From positions 110,369-158,371 of the forward strand of contig JAACSL010000009.1 in NCBI GenBank assembly GCA_009993955.1: a DNA stretch of 48,003 nucleotides, read 5' to 3'. Positions 1-7,132 of the stretch are shown piece by piece. The translations under genes and the position numbers were made by a program. This stretch comes from Paraglaciecola sp. (GTDB lineage Bacteria > Pseudomonadota > Gammaproteobacteria > Enterobacterales > Alteromonadaceae). The stretch's first letter is position 1, and every line of letters starts with the position of its first letter. The notes below the pieces were generated by a model. The model was not told the DNA's origin. It did not search any database and was given only the letters and a program-made list of their open reading frames with translations.

Positions 1-55
1 TTGACTGAATTGCTTCAAGCACCCGAATTGCATCTAGCGTAATGGCATGGCGCAT
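1..55 (-). CDS. LysR-family regulator, N-terminal fragment (YhaJ-like)
   Basis: Only the first 18 codons lie in the window; the gene runs off the left edge on the minus strand. The peptide MRHAITLDAIRVLEAIQS matches the opening of the LysR winged helix-turn-helix, specifically the sub-group that begins with L(T/D)LxAxxVLDAI, such as E. coli YhaJ. It lies 70 bp downstream of the pirin gene in the same direction and so is probably the third gene of a doxX-pirin-lysR operon. In E. coli yhaJ neighbours the pirin yhaK, and YhaJ activates the DoxX-family gene yqjF, so the company is informative. Family assignment rests on a short segment; the effector is unknown. Confidence 0.6.
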   Translation of the reverse strand, partial: MRHAITLDAIRVLEAIQS

Positions 56-125
56 GGTAGTTCATTCCTCATCCACATTTTCCTGCACACCTATGGGCAT
101 GCAGAGCAAGTGGTGTTTTACTGCG

Positions 126-821
126 TTATGGTAATTCAAACAAAAGAGCCATGGCGGTTGAATCGGCCTGAGTACTCACCTGCAAATCACTTATCTCACT
201 GATTTTTAAACCGTCTCCAGCGCTTAAGTCTTGTCCATTCACCGATAACTGACCCTCGACAACATGCACATACCCTCGGCGACCCTGCGCCAAGTGCAGT
301 TGTAGATCGCTATTTTCAGTTAACAGTAACTGACTTAATCGCGCCTGTTGCTTGATTTTCAAGGTGCCATTTTCGCCATCAGGTGTAATGATGGGCGTGA
401 CACCCGCTTGCGCAGCAAAGCTTTTTTGCTGGTAACCCGGTTCACCACCCTGACTTTCTGGCACGATCCAAATCTGCAGAAACTTGAGCTTTTCTGTTGG
501 CGAGGCGTTATATTCACTGTGCGTGATACCACGTCCCGCCGACATTAATTGAAACTCCCCTTGTGGCAAGATCTGCACATTGCCCATGCTATCTTTATGC
601 TCCATGGTGCCCTGAGTCACAAAGCTGATGATTTCCATGTCTCGGTGGCCATGGGTGCCAAAACCTGCCCCTCCTTCTACGGTATCATCATTGATCACCC
701 GTAGAGCAGAATGGCCCATGTGTGCGGGATCATAATACGAGCCAAATGAAAAGCTATGGTGACTATCGAGCCAACCGAAATTGGCTTTTCCACGTTCACG
801 TGCTGGTCGACGTTCTAACAT
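126..821 (-). CDS. Pirin-family bicupin (YhhW-like quercetinase)
   Basis: Pirin of 231 residues, the usual length for the YhhW/YhaK class. The N-terminal cupin carries the metal-binding set H57, H59, H101 and E103 (GTHGHRDMEI and ITHSEYN), at the same residue numbers as in E. coli YhhW, which has quercetin 2,3-dioxygenase activity in vitro. The C-terminal cupin is degenerate, as is normal. The protein is predicted to be cytoplasmic. It starts 10 bp after the doxX stop and is followed by a lysR gene in the same orientation. The physiological substrate is unknown; this class is often linked to responses to electrophilic or aromatic compounds. The ATG is preceded by a G-rich stretch that can serve as a ribosome binding site. 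Confidence 0.9.
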   Translation of the reverse strand: MLERRPARERGKANFGWLDSHHSFSFGSYYDPAHMGHSALRVINDDTVEGGAGFGTHGHRDMEIISFVTQGTMEHKDSMGNVQILPQGEFQLMSAGRGITHSEYNASPTEKLKFLQIWIVPESQGGEPGYQQKSFAAQAGVTPIITPDGENGTLKIKQQARLSQLLLTENSDLQLHLAQGRRGYVHVVEGQLSVNGQDLSAGDGLKISEISDLQVSTQADSTAMALLFELP

Positions 822-831
822 ATACCCCCCT

Positions 832-1280
832 TTATTGGCTTAATTTTTGACTGAGCATACGGTCAATACTGAGTGCACCAGCACCAGACCATAGCAATGA
901 TAAAGATACGGCAAGCAGCGTCAAACCGTATTCATAGCCATTGTTGGCCATAAATAAACCGTTATTAATGTGCACGGCGAAGATGGCGACTAGCATCGTT
1001 ATCGCCAAAACAAACGACGCCGGACGTGTTAACCAACCAAGCAGTATAAAGATGCCGCCAAAAAACTCTGCCCCCCCGCCATTAGCGCCATCCAGTAACC
1101 TGGCTCCAAGCCAATCGACGCAATCCATTGACCCGTGCCCTCTAAACCGTAACCACCAAAGGTACCAAATAGTTTTTGAGCACCATGGGCACTAAAAATA
1201 ATGCCGACAGGTACACGTAGTAAAAGTGCTGCGATTCCGGCGTCTGAATTAAAAATATTATGCCATGTTTGTGTATTCAT
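832..1280 (-). pseudogene. DoxX-family membrane protein, frameshifted in a G tract
   Basis: The N-terminal part begins MNTQTWHNIFNSDAGIAALL, includes the DoxX signature SAHGAQKLFG, and runs to MALMAGG. The continuation AEFFGGIFILLGWLTRPASF to the C-terminus is in another frame. The break sits in seven Gs on the minus strand (plus 1071-1077); eight Gs would restore a single frame of about 149 residues with four membrane helices, the usual DoxX size. As written, translation ends soon after, at SLYCLVG. It could be a base-calling error in a homopolymer, a true null allele, or slippage-based phase variation. It is the first gene of the doxX-pirin-lysR cluster. DoxX proteins are inner-membrane quinone-reductase-like proteins tied to thiol and oxidative stress; the exact role here is unknown. 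Confidence 0.75.
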
Positions 1281-1622
1281 GATGGATTCCTCATTAAGTT
1301 ATGTGAACTATTTTCAACTTACAAGCTTTTTGCTTGTCAGCATTATTGCTGTTGATAAAACTATATACAGATAATCTTTCCCAATAAATCGGAACATTTT
1401 GCATTTTTAATTCAAATATTTTGAACAAATCATATCGTCTATTTCAGCCACTTGTAGTTGAATGCAAACTTGCTCACCACACGATAATCCGACACCTAAA
1501 AATCCCATGAAGCTCCACATATCTTTCTACTAATTCGAACATTAGCATGTATTTTTCGCGCTATTTTTGTTGTTACACCGTCCATATAGTGGTGGCGTAA
1601 AAATAGTAGGTGTAATGGAACG
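1281..1622. other. Divergent intergenic region doxX / cytochrome b561
   Basis: About 340 bp without a credible gene. It must hold the leftward promoter of doxX and the rightward promoter of the cytochrome b561 gene. It contains a 15-bp dyad (annotated separately) and AT-rich stretches. I see no convincing sigma-70 promoter pair that I would place exactly. Confidence 0.5.
1411..1425. promoter_or_regulatory. Dyad TTCAAATATTTTGAA, possible LysR-type operator
   Basis: A perfect inverted repeat TTCAAA-TAT-TTTGAA with an internal T-N11-A core, the general form of LysR-type binding sites. It lies about 130 bp upstream of doxX, whose cluster ends in a lysR gene. The link to that regulator is inference. 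Confidence 0.35.
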
Positions 1623-2183
1623 ATGTGGCGTAACAGTAAAAACGGCTATGGTTTATGGTCTATTTTCATGCACTGGCTTAGCGCCGTCATGGTGACCACT
1701 ATGTTTGTTTGCGGCGTATGGATGGTCGACCTGAGCTTTTATGATCCGTGGTATAAAGCCGCGCCTGCTTACCACAAAAGTGTGGGCTTAATACTGAGCC
1801 TGATTGTTGTGTTGCGTTTAGTGCTGAATACGATGCAACGCAAACCACAGCAATTAGGAGGGGTATGGGAAAAACGGCTTGCGGGCATAAGCCATCGCTT
1901 GTTTTATCTATTACTCGCAAGCCTGTTTTTATCGGGATATTTAATTTCTACCGCTGATGGGCGAGGAATCGACGTGTTTGATTGGTTTGTCTTACCCTCG
2001 CTTGGTGAGTGGTTCGATAATCAGGAAGATATTGCTGGCATAGCACATCAATGGCTGGCTTACTGTCTCATTGTTATGGTCGTATTACACGCCCTTGCTG
2101 CTGTTAAACACCATGTTGTGAACAAAGATAAAACCCTAATACGAATGTTTAAACCAACTAATCTAAAAGAGGAAAACCCATGA
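1623..2183 (+). CDS. Cytochrome b561-family protein (YceJ-like)
   Basis: A 186-residue membrane protein with four predicted helices and the b561 heme-ligand histidines in FMHWLSAVM, AYHKSVGLIL, and near the C-terminus AHQWLAY and VLHALAAVKHH. The family carries two b hemes in the inner membrane and oxidises ubiquinol or passes electrons to or from periplasmic partners. Its stop overlaps the start of the next gene by four bases, so it is translationally coupled to a YceI-like periplasmic lipid-binding protein. This is the yceJ-yceI arrangement of E. coli, where YceI binds isoprenoids such as ubiquinone. The direction of electron flow cannot be read from sequence. Confidence 0.9.
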   Translation: MWRNSKNGYGLWSIFMHWLSAVMVTTMFVCGVWMVDLSFYDPWYKAAPAYHKSVGLILSLIVVLRLVLNTMQRKPQQLGGVWEKRLAGISHRLFYLLLASLFLSGYLISTADGRGIDVFDWFVLPSLGEWFDNQEDIAGIAHQWLAYCLIVMVVLHALAAVKHHVVNKDKTLIRMFKPTNLKEENP

Positions 2184-2749
2184 AAAAACTGATGTTAAGT
2201 GCCGCTTTATTTGGACTATTAACTGGTCATGTATTTGCTGGCGATTATGTGATTGACACAAAGGGTGCTCACGCATCGATTAATTTTAAAATACAACATT
2301 TGGGCTATTCATGGCTAACTGGGCGTTTTAATGATTTTGAGGGCAAGTTCAGTTTTGATGAGGCCAAACCTGAGACATCTACCATTAACGTGACCATCGA
2401 CACCGCAAGTTTCGATTCTAACCACGCAGACCGTGATAAACACATTAAAAGCGAAGACTTTTTGCACACCAGCAAATACCCGCAAGCGAGTTTTGTCAGC
2501 ACCAAAGTAGAAAGCTTGGGCGCTGGAAAATTCAAAGTAATCGGTGATTTCACCTTACACGGCGTGACTAATTCAATTGTTATCAATGCCGAAAAAATTG
2601 GTGAAGGTAAAGATCCATGGGGTGGCTATCGCGCGGGTTTTGAAGGTAATACACGCATTGCCCTGGCAGATTATGGGATTACTTATAATTTAGGGCCAGC
2701 CTCATCTTATGTTGATCTTAATTTACAGATTGAAGGTATTAAGCATTAG
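2180..2749 (+). CDS. yceI: YceI-family periplasmic isoprenoid-binding protein
   Basis: A 189-residue protein with a clear Sec signal peptide (MKKLMLSAALFGLLTGHVFA, cleavage before GDYVID), followed by a complete YceI lipocalin-like beta barrel: DTKGAHASINFKIQHLGYSW, the NHADRDKHIKSEDFL segment, and GDFTLHGVT. YceI-family proteins hold a long isoprenoid chain, such as ubiquinone-8 or polyprenyl pyrophosphate, in the barrel. It overlaps the upstream cytochrome b561 gene, suggesting the pair handles quinones together. An intrinsic terminator follows 20 bp after the stop. Confidence 0.93.
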   Translation: MKKLMLSAALFGLLTGHVFAGDYVIDTKGAHASINFKIQHLGYSWLTGRFNDFEGKFSFDEAKPETSTINVTIDTASFDSNHADRDKHIKSEDFLHTSKYPQASFVSTKVESLGAGKFKVIGDFTLHGVTNSIVINAEKIGEGKDPWGGYRAGFEGNTRIALADYGITYNLGPASSYVDLNLQIEGIKH

Positions 2750-2769
2750 GTCTCATAGTGTTGTACTTT

Positions 2770-2797
2770 AGCCCGTCCCAGTGACGGGCTTTTTTAT
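2770..2797 (+). terminator. Rho-independent terminator after yceI
   Basis: Stem AGCCCGTC / GACGGGCT with a 5-base loop, followed immediately by six Ts. It ends the cytochrome b561-yceI transcript. Confidence 0.9.
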
Positions 2798-2830
2798 CTG
2801 CCTTTTTTGTTTGTCAGCCAACCCCAAGGT

Positions 2831-3070
2831 TGTCAGCATTATTTACAACAGAACAATTCAACCACTCAACGCTACATCGTTTGCTTTATAGTCGACAAAA
2901 CCAGTTTGCTCATTTAACAATCAAATAGGCCAACGAATAGCCAATGCACATTTTTTTCATCACCAACTAGGTGCTAGCCTCCCTCCATATAAGTAAAAAC
3001 TTAAACCCAAATATCAGTTTTTTTCTGGCCAACACCCTGACGCATATCTATGTGTCAGTTTTATTTACAA
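2831..3070 (+). repeat. Direct repeat of an 18-bp motif upstream of the PEP-CTERM gene
   Basis: TGTCAGCATTATTTACAA at 2831-2848 recurs as TGTCAGTTTTATTTACAA at 3053-3070 (16 of 18 identical). Another TGTCAG lies at 2812-2817. A dyad with arms CTGACGCATA and TATGTGTCAG (one G-T mismatch) occupies 3037-3058, about 75-95 bp upstream of the sigma-54 promoter, a normal place for an enhancer-binding activator. The remainder of 2800-3129 is AT-rich with no credible gene. The enhancer role is inference. Confidence 0.45.
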
Positions 3071-3129
3071 AAAATAAAAAAAACAGAAAAATAAAACTTA
3101 TCTTATTGTATTTAAAAGACATTTTAAAA

Positions 3130-3145
3130 TGGCGTGAAATTTGCT
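3130..3145 (+). promoter_or_regulatory. Sigma-54 (RpoN) promoter
   Basis: TGGCGTGAAATTTGCT matches the -24/-12 consensus TGGCAYR-N4-TTGCW, with the GG (3131-3132) and GC (3143-3144) dinucleotides separated by exactly 10 bases. The predicted start is near 3155, giving a leader of about 65 bases to the ATG at 3221. Control of PEP-CTERM genes by RpoN with the activator PrsR is known in other exosortase-bearing bacteria. Confidence 0.7.
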
Positions 3146-3220
3146 AAAAAAATCTACTTGAGCTGAGTGAATAAAGTCTCATCTTAAGTACATAATTATA
3201 ATTATTTGGGAAACGTCAAT

Positions 3221-4327
3221 ATGTTAAAAGTCAAAAATAAAGTACTCAGTGCCCTTGCACTTAGCACCGCATTACTCACTGGTAATGCCTCCGCATTAAA
3301 AATCGAATTAAATCAAGTAACGCCTAGCAACTTCACCGGTGCCAATGGTTTGGCCGCACTCGCAGGCTTTCAAGCAGCTGCAAATTTCTGGGAAAAAGCA
3401 TTCAGTGATAAAGTGACGTTAAAGTTTGATATCGACTTTGCGGCGCTGAATCCGGGTGTGGTTGGATCAACAGGTTCTAATACCGGTTTATATCTCTATC
3501 AAAATGCTTTTGTTGGCTTGATCAATGATGCAAAAAGTAATGGTGATGTTTCTGCTGTCAACAACTTAACTTGCGAAAATCAAGGTGTTGGTGTGTGCGC
3601 CTTCTCCTTTTTGGATGAAGAACCAGACGGTTTAGGTGGTTTGCAAACTGTATTAGATAGTGACGGTAGCGTAGACAATTACGCTATTTCCATTAACACA
3701 GCAACCGCCAAAGCCTTAGGTTTCAGCGAAGACGACACAGGGTATGTGTTTGGTGATGATGCTGATGCCAGCATTACTTTTAGCAGTGAGTTTGCTTTTG
3801 ACTTTGACCGTACTGACGGTATCGATTTCGACAAGTTTGACTTTATTGGTGTAGCTATTCATGAAATTGGTCATGCACTGGGTTTTACCAGTGGTGTTGA
3901 TACTTATGACTTCATAAACCATAACCGTAACCCTGACGGAAGCTTTGATTTAGATGGTTTTGTTGTAGCCGACATTTTAGACCTGTTCCGTTTCTCTGAT
4001 GAGAGCGTTGCAGCGGGTGCCGGTGTGCTTGACTTCCGCCCAGGTGCTGATGCGTTTTTCTCTATCGATGGCGGCGCCACGGCAATCGCACCATTTTCAA
4101 CTGGCCGTTTTGGTGGCGATGGCCAACAAGCGAGTCACTGGAAAGATAATTTGGGTTTAGGTATTTTGGATCCAACAGTGGCTTTTGGTGAGTTACTCCA
4201 AGTTAGTGTATTAGACTTAGTAGCTTTTGACGTAATTGGTTGGGATATCCGTGTGCCTGCGCCAAGTACCTTGTTAATGTTCATGTTAGCTGCAGCTGGT
4301 GTAGCGTACAGAAGAAAACAAGCATAG
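3221..4327 (+). CDS. PEP-CTERM-sorted zinc metalloprotease
   Basis: A secreted protein of 368 residues, counting from the ATG that has GGGAAA 8 bases upstream; an in-frame TTG five codons earlier is less likely. It has an N-terminal signal peptide (ending GNASA), an acidic Asp/Gly-rich body, and a zincin motif HEIGHALGF at 214-222 with H214, E215 and H218; a third ligand is not obvious. The C-terminus has the tripartite exosortase sorting signal: VPAPST at 345, a hydrophobic stretch LLMFMLAAAGVAY, then RRKQA. It should be exported, processed by an exosortase/EpsH enzyme encoded elsewhere, and released or surface-retained. It is monocistronic: sigma-54 promoter upstream, terminator downstream. 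The substrate is unknown. Confidence 0.88.
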   Translation: MLKVKNKVLSALALSTALLTGNASALKIELNQVTPSNFTGANGLAALAGFQAAANFWEKAFSDKVTLKFDIDFAALNPGVVGSTGSNTGLYLYQNAFVGLINDAKSNGDVSAVNNLTCENQGVGVCAFSFLDEEPDGLGGLQTVLDSDGSVDNYAISINTATAKALGFSEDDTGYVFGDDADASITFSSEFAFDFDRTDGIDFDKFDFIGVAIHEIGHALGFTSGVDTYDFINHNRNPDGSFDLDGFVVADILDLFRFSDESVAAGAGVLDFRPGADAFFSIDGGATAIAPFSTGRFGGDGQQASHWKDNLGLGILDPTVAFGELLQVSVLDLVAFDVIGWDIRVPAPSTLLMFMLAAAGVAYRRKQA

Positions 4328-4347
4328 AAGGTATCGAACTTTAAATG

Positions 4348-4372
4348 AGGGAAGCTATGGCTTCCCTTTTTT
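4348..4372 (+). terminator. Rho-independent terminator after the PEP-CTERM gene
   Basis: Stem GGGAAGC / GCTTCCC with a 4-base loop and a run of six Ts; it lies 20 bp after the stop codon. Confidence 0.9.
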
Positions 4373-4481
4373 ATGGGCAATATTTACGTTTGTTTACAAC
4401 TTGCTGCGCGCCTGCCTGGAACCAACCTTGCCGTGAGTCATCTCATAGAGACACTATGTCCATTAAACTGCAGGGATCTCT

Positions 4482-5135
4482 ATGCAAACAACGTTCAACT
4501 GGTTTTTGAAACACCTTAAACAAAATGTGGGGTTTTTACTGGCCCTCTTGATTCTCTTTGCCTCACGCAGCAGCCTTGCTGATTGGTATTTAGTACCAAC
4601 GGGGTCGATGCAGCCAACCATTGTTGAGGGTGACCGGATTCTCGTTAATAAAATGGCGTATAACCTCGAAATACCATTCACCGATATCAAGTTGATGGAA
4701 TTAGCTACACCACAGCGCGGCGACATCGTGGTATTTAACTCCAAAGCGGCGGACAACCGTCTAGTCAAGCGTGTCATTGGTGTACCAGGCGATAGGGTCG
4801 CCCTGCTCAACAATCAGTTATTTATCAACGATGAGGCAATTGAACTTGAGACAGATGCGACGACTGGAGCGATGACTGAACATCTAGGGCACAAAAGTCA
4901 CAAACTGCAGTTTATTGCGGTTAGCCAAGCGATGGATAATTTTGCGCCAGTCACTGTTCCAGCCAAACATTATTTAGTCATGGGTGACAATCGCAATAAC
5001 AGTGCCGATTCCAGAGTCATTGGTTTTGTGCCAGAAGAAGAGATCCAAGGTAAGGCCATCAAGGTGCTGGTTTCACTCGATCCTGAACAGTATTACTTGC
5101 CAAGGTTCGCCCGTAGTTTTTCACCTCTTATCTAA
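4482..5135 (+). CDS. lepB: Signal peptidase I (short form)
   Basis: Type I signal peptidase of 217 residues. One membrane helix near residues 16-33 is followed by the catalytic serine S42 in PTGSMQPT (box B), the general-base lysine K96 in RLVKRVIGVPGD (box D), and the box E motif MGDNRNNSADSR. It is shorter than the 324-residue E. coli LepB: it has a single N-terminal helix and lacks the large beta-ribbon insertion. It is not next to lepA or rnc, where the housekeeping lepB usually lies, so this may be a second, specialised copy. It directly follows the terminator of the PEP-CTERM gene; whether the two cooperate is speculation. The start ATG has CAGGGAT upstream. Confidence 0.88.
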   Translation: MQTTFNWFLKHLKQNVGFLLALLILFASRSSLADWYLVPTGSMQPTIVEGDRILVNKMAYNLEIPFTDIKLMELATPQRGDIVVFNSKAADNRLVKRVIGVPGDRVALLNNQLFINDEAIELETDATTGAMTEHLGHKSHKLQFIAVSQAMDNFAPVTVPAKHYLVMGDNRNNSADSRVIGFVPEEEIQGKAIKVLVSLDPEQYYLPRFARSFSPLI

Positions 5136-5218
5136 ATAACGATATTTTTCAATAGATTAAAATTTTTTTAAATTTTTTTATTGATCACTGTTGAAAATCG
5201 AACAAACAAACTTATATC

Positions 5219-5314
5219 TGTTGTATAGCCGCTGAAAGGGGCTACACAGAGACAAACCGCCGCCGCTTGTCGGGGCAAACTTAACTTATATTGCTTAAAT
5301 TTGAGGATATACCT
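5219..5314 (+). promoter_or_regulatory. ROSE-like RNA thermometer in the ibpA leader
   Basis: The leader folds on paper into successive hairpins. The first is TGTATAGCC / GGCTACA (5222-5246). The second is GACAA / TTGTC (5251-5271). The last is at 5287-5311: TATATTGCTT pairs with GAGGATATA so that the ribosome binding site GAGGA (5303-5307) is masked by TTGCT (5291-5295) with an unpaired G at 5293. Pairing of U(U/C)GCU with AGGA around a lone G is the hallmark of ROSE elements of rhizobial and enterobacterial small heat-shock genes. The promoter lies upstream; TTGAAA at about 5192 may be a weak sigma-32 -35 element. Folding was done by eye. Confidence 0.75.
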
Positions 5315-5755
5315 ATGCGTAATATTGATTTAACTCCACTTTACCGTTCATTCATTGGTTTCGATCACTTAGCATCATTGATCGACAATGCCACACGCAA
5401 TGAAAAACAATCTTCCTATCCCCCTTACAACATTGAGTTGTTAGCTGAGGATAAATACCGAATTACTATGGCTATCGCTGGCTTCTCTCAAGATGAAGTG
5501 AGTATTGAAGTGGTGGAAAACACCTTACAAGTCACCGGTACCAAGCCAGAAAAAGACGAAGAGCGTAAGTTCTTGCACAAAGGCATCTCAGAGCGCAGCT
5601 TTGAGCGTAAGTTCCAGTTGGGTGACCACGTGAAAGTGTTGGCCGCTGATTTAGAACATGGCCTCTTACACGTCGACTTAGAGCGTGTGGTGCCAGAAGC
5701 GAAGAAACCTCGCAAAATCGAAATTGGCAGTAAATTGATTGAAAATAATCAATAA
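5315..5755 (+). CDS. ibpA: Small heat-shock protein, IbpA/Hsp20 family
   Basis: A 146-residue small heat-shock chaperone with the enterobacterial IbpA-type opening MRNIDLTPLYRSFIGFDHL, then the alpha-crystallin domain YPPYNIELLAEDKYRITMAI through the VEVVEN/LQVTG strands, and a C-terminal tail with KPRKIEIG, which carries the I-x-I motif that docks dimers. It binds unfolding proteins on aggregates and hands them to DnaK/ClpB. The start is set by the GAGGA ribosome binding site at 5303-5307; an in-frame TTG at 5291 lies inside the thermometer hairpin and is rejected. It is monocistronic, with a strong terminator 25 bp downstream. Confidence 0.93.
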   Translation: MRNIDLTPLYRSFIGFDHLASLIDNATRNEKQSSYPPYNIELLAEDKYRITMAIAGFSQDEVSIEVVENTLQVTGTKPEKDEERKFLHKGISERSFERKFQLGDHVKVLAADLEHGLLHVDLERVVPEAKKPRKIEIGSKLIENNQ

Positions 5756-5778
5756 ACGTAGTTAGCTTGCTAACATAG

Positions 5779-5806
5779 AAACGGCGCTCATTGAGCGCCG
5801 TTTTTA
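5779..5806. terminator. Bidirectional terminator between ibpA and the efflux operon
   Basis: ACGGCGCTC / GAGCGCCGT stem with a 3-base loop, T run on the plus strand and A run on the left side. It serves rightward ibpA and probably the leftward ABC operon ending at 5849. Confidence 0.88.
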
Positions 5807-5848
5807 TTTAAGTCTACTTGGTCGTTTGTCGCCCTGCGCTTAACGAAT

Positions 5849-7093
5849 TTATTCGTAAAACAGGGCTTGAATAGGATTAAGTTTAGAGGCTTTGATTGCC
5901 GGGATCATGCCAAAGGTCACCCCAATAAAACTACAAAAGCCCATGCCAAATAAGGCCCATTCATAGGGAATATTGGCATCAAAGCCTGCCACCGCTGAAA
6001 TAATATTACCCAAACCAAAGCCGATTAATATGCCGATAATGCCGCCGACATTACATAACACAACAGCTTCGATGAGAAACTGGGTGAGAATGTTGTGACG
6101 CTTAGCCCCTAAGGACTTGCGAATACCGATTTCTTTGGTACGTTCTGTGACAGAAACTAACATGATGTTCATGATGCCCACACCCGCCACAATCAGAGCA
6201 ACCGTTCCCATCACAAACGCACCAATTTTCACGGGTTTAGTGGATTCATTAAACTGATCGATCTGACTAAGACTCGTAAAATAATAAAAATTATCTGGCT
6301 CATTATATTTTATATTGCGCATGCGGCGCAGTACTTGACGGGTTTCTTCAATGGCATCGGGCAATAATTCGGGTGTTATCGCATGTAAGGTAACGTTGGC
6401 AGAACGTTCAAACCCTCGTCCATCAGTTAAACCATAAATTTGTGTATAGGTCGTGCCGGGTATAAGCGCCAATGTTTGATAAGGGCCACCAAAAGCTGAT
6501 TCTTTTGGCACAAAGGTGCCAATGACCTCGTATTTACGACCATCCACGCGGATTTGTTGCCCAATAGGATCACTGAAAGGGAAAAGTTCTTCGGCTAAAG
6601 CACTGCCGAGCACCACCACTCTTCGGTGAGCTGCCATGTCCATGCGTGAAATATTGCGCCCATTGGCGATGAAATGGGTATTGTTCTCTGCGTATTCAGG
6701 TGAACCGCCACACAAGGCCACCATGGGTTCTGTGCTATAGCCGTTGAATGTCGCAACTTTGCCACCATCCCAAAATTCAGTACCAACCAAATCCACAGAT
6801 TGTACTTGCTCACGAATCGCCTGAGCTTCTTCTAAGGTTACCGGTGGCCATTTCATGGCGGCACGACGTTGTTCATCACTGCTAAACCCATTGGGCCATT
6901 TCTGCACTTGGAAGGTCTGGGTGCCGAGTACCGTCATTTCCCGTTCCATGGTCTTTTGCACCACGGAAATGGATGTCATTACGCCGATAATCGAAGCGAC
7001 CCCCAAAATAATGCCAAACAAGGTGAGCCCTGAACGCAATTTATTGCTGCGGATGGCGTTTAACGACATTTTTACCGTATCTATAAAGATCAT
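5849..7093 (-). CDS. MacB-like ABC transporter permease (second copy)
   Basis: A 414-residue permease of the MacB/FtsX type: an N-terminal helix (SGLTLFGIILGVASIIGVMTS), a large periplasmic MacB_PCD domain of about 230 residues, then three C-terminal helices with the conserved cytoplasmic motif SVTERTKEIGIRKSLGAKRHNI that couples to the ATPase, and a C-terminal KLNPIQALFYE. It is the last gene of a four-gene leftward operon (adaptor, ATPase, permease, permease). The two permeases resemble each other and probably form a heterodimer. Such systems use ATP-driven mechanotransmission to push periplasmic substrates through an outer-membrane channel. The substrate is unknown. Confidence 0.88.
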   Translation of the reverse strand: MIFIDTVKMSLNAIRSNKLRSGLTLFGIILGVASIIGVMTSISVVQKTMEREMTVLGTQTFQVQKWPNGFSSDEQRRAAMKWPPVTLEEAQAIREQVQSVDLVGTEFWDGGKVATFNGYSTEPMVALCGGSPEYAENNTHFIANGRNISRMDMAAHRRVVVLGSALAEELFPFSDPIGQQIRVDGRKYEVIGTFVPKESAFGGPYQTLALIPGTTYTQIYGLTDGRGFERSANVTLHAITPELLPDAIEETRQVLRRMRNIKYNEPDNFYYFTSLSQIDQFNESTKPVKIGAFVMGTVALIVAGVGIMNIMLVSVTERTKEIGIRKSLGAKRHNILTQFLIEAVVLCNVGGIIGILIGFGLGNIISAVAGFDANIPYEWALFGMGFCSFIGVTFGMIPAIKASKLNPIQALFYE

Positions 7094-7132
7094 AGTGTGT
7101 TCTCAACTGGTTGCAGGTGTTTGCTCATCCAC

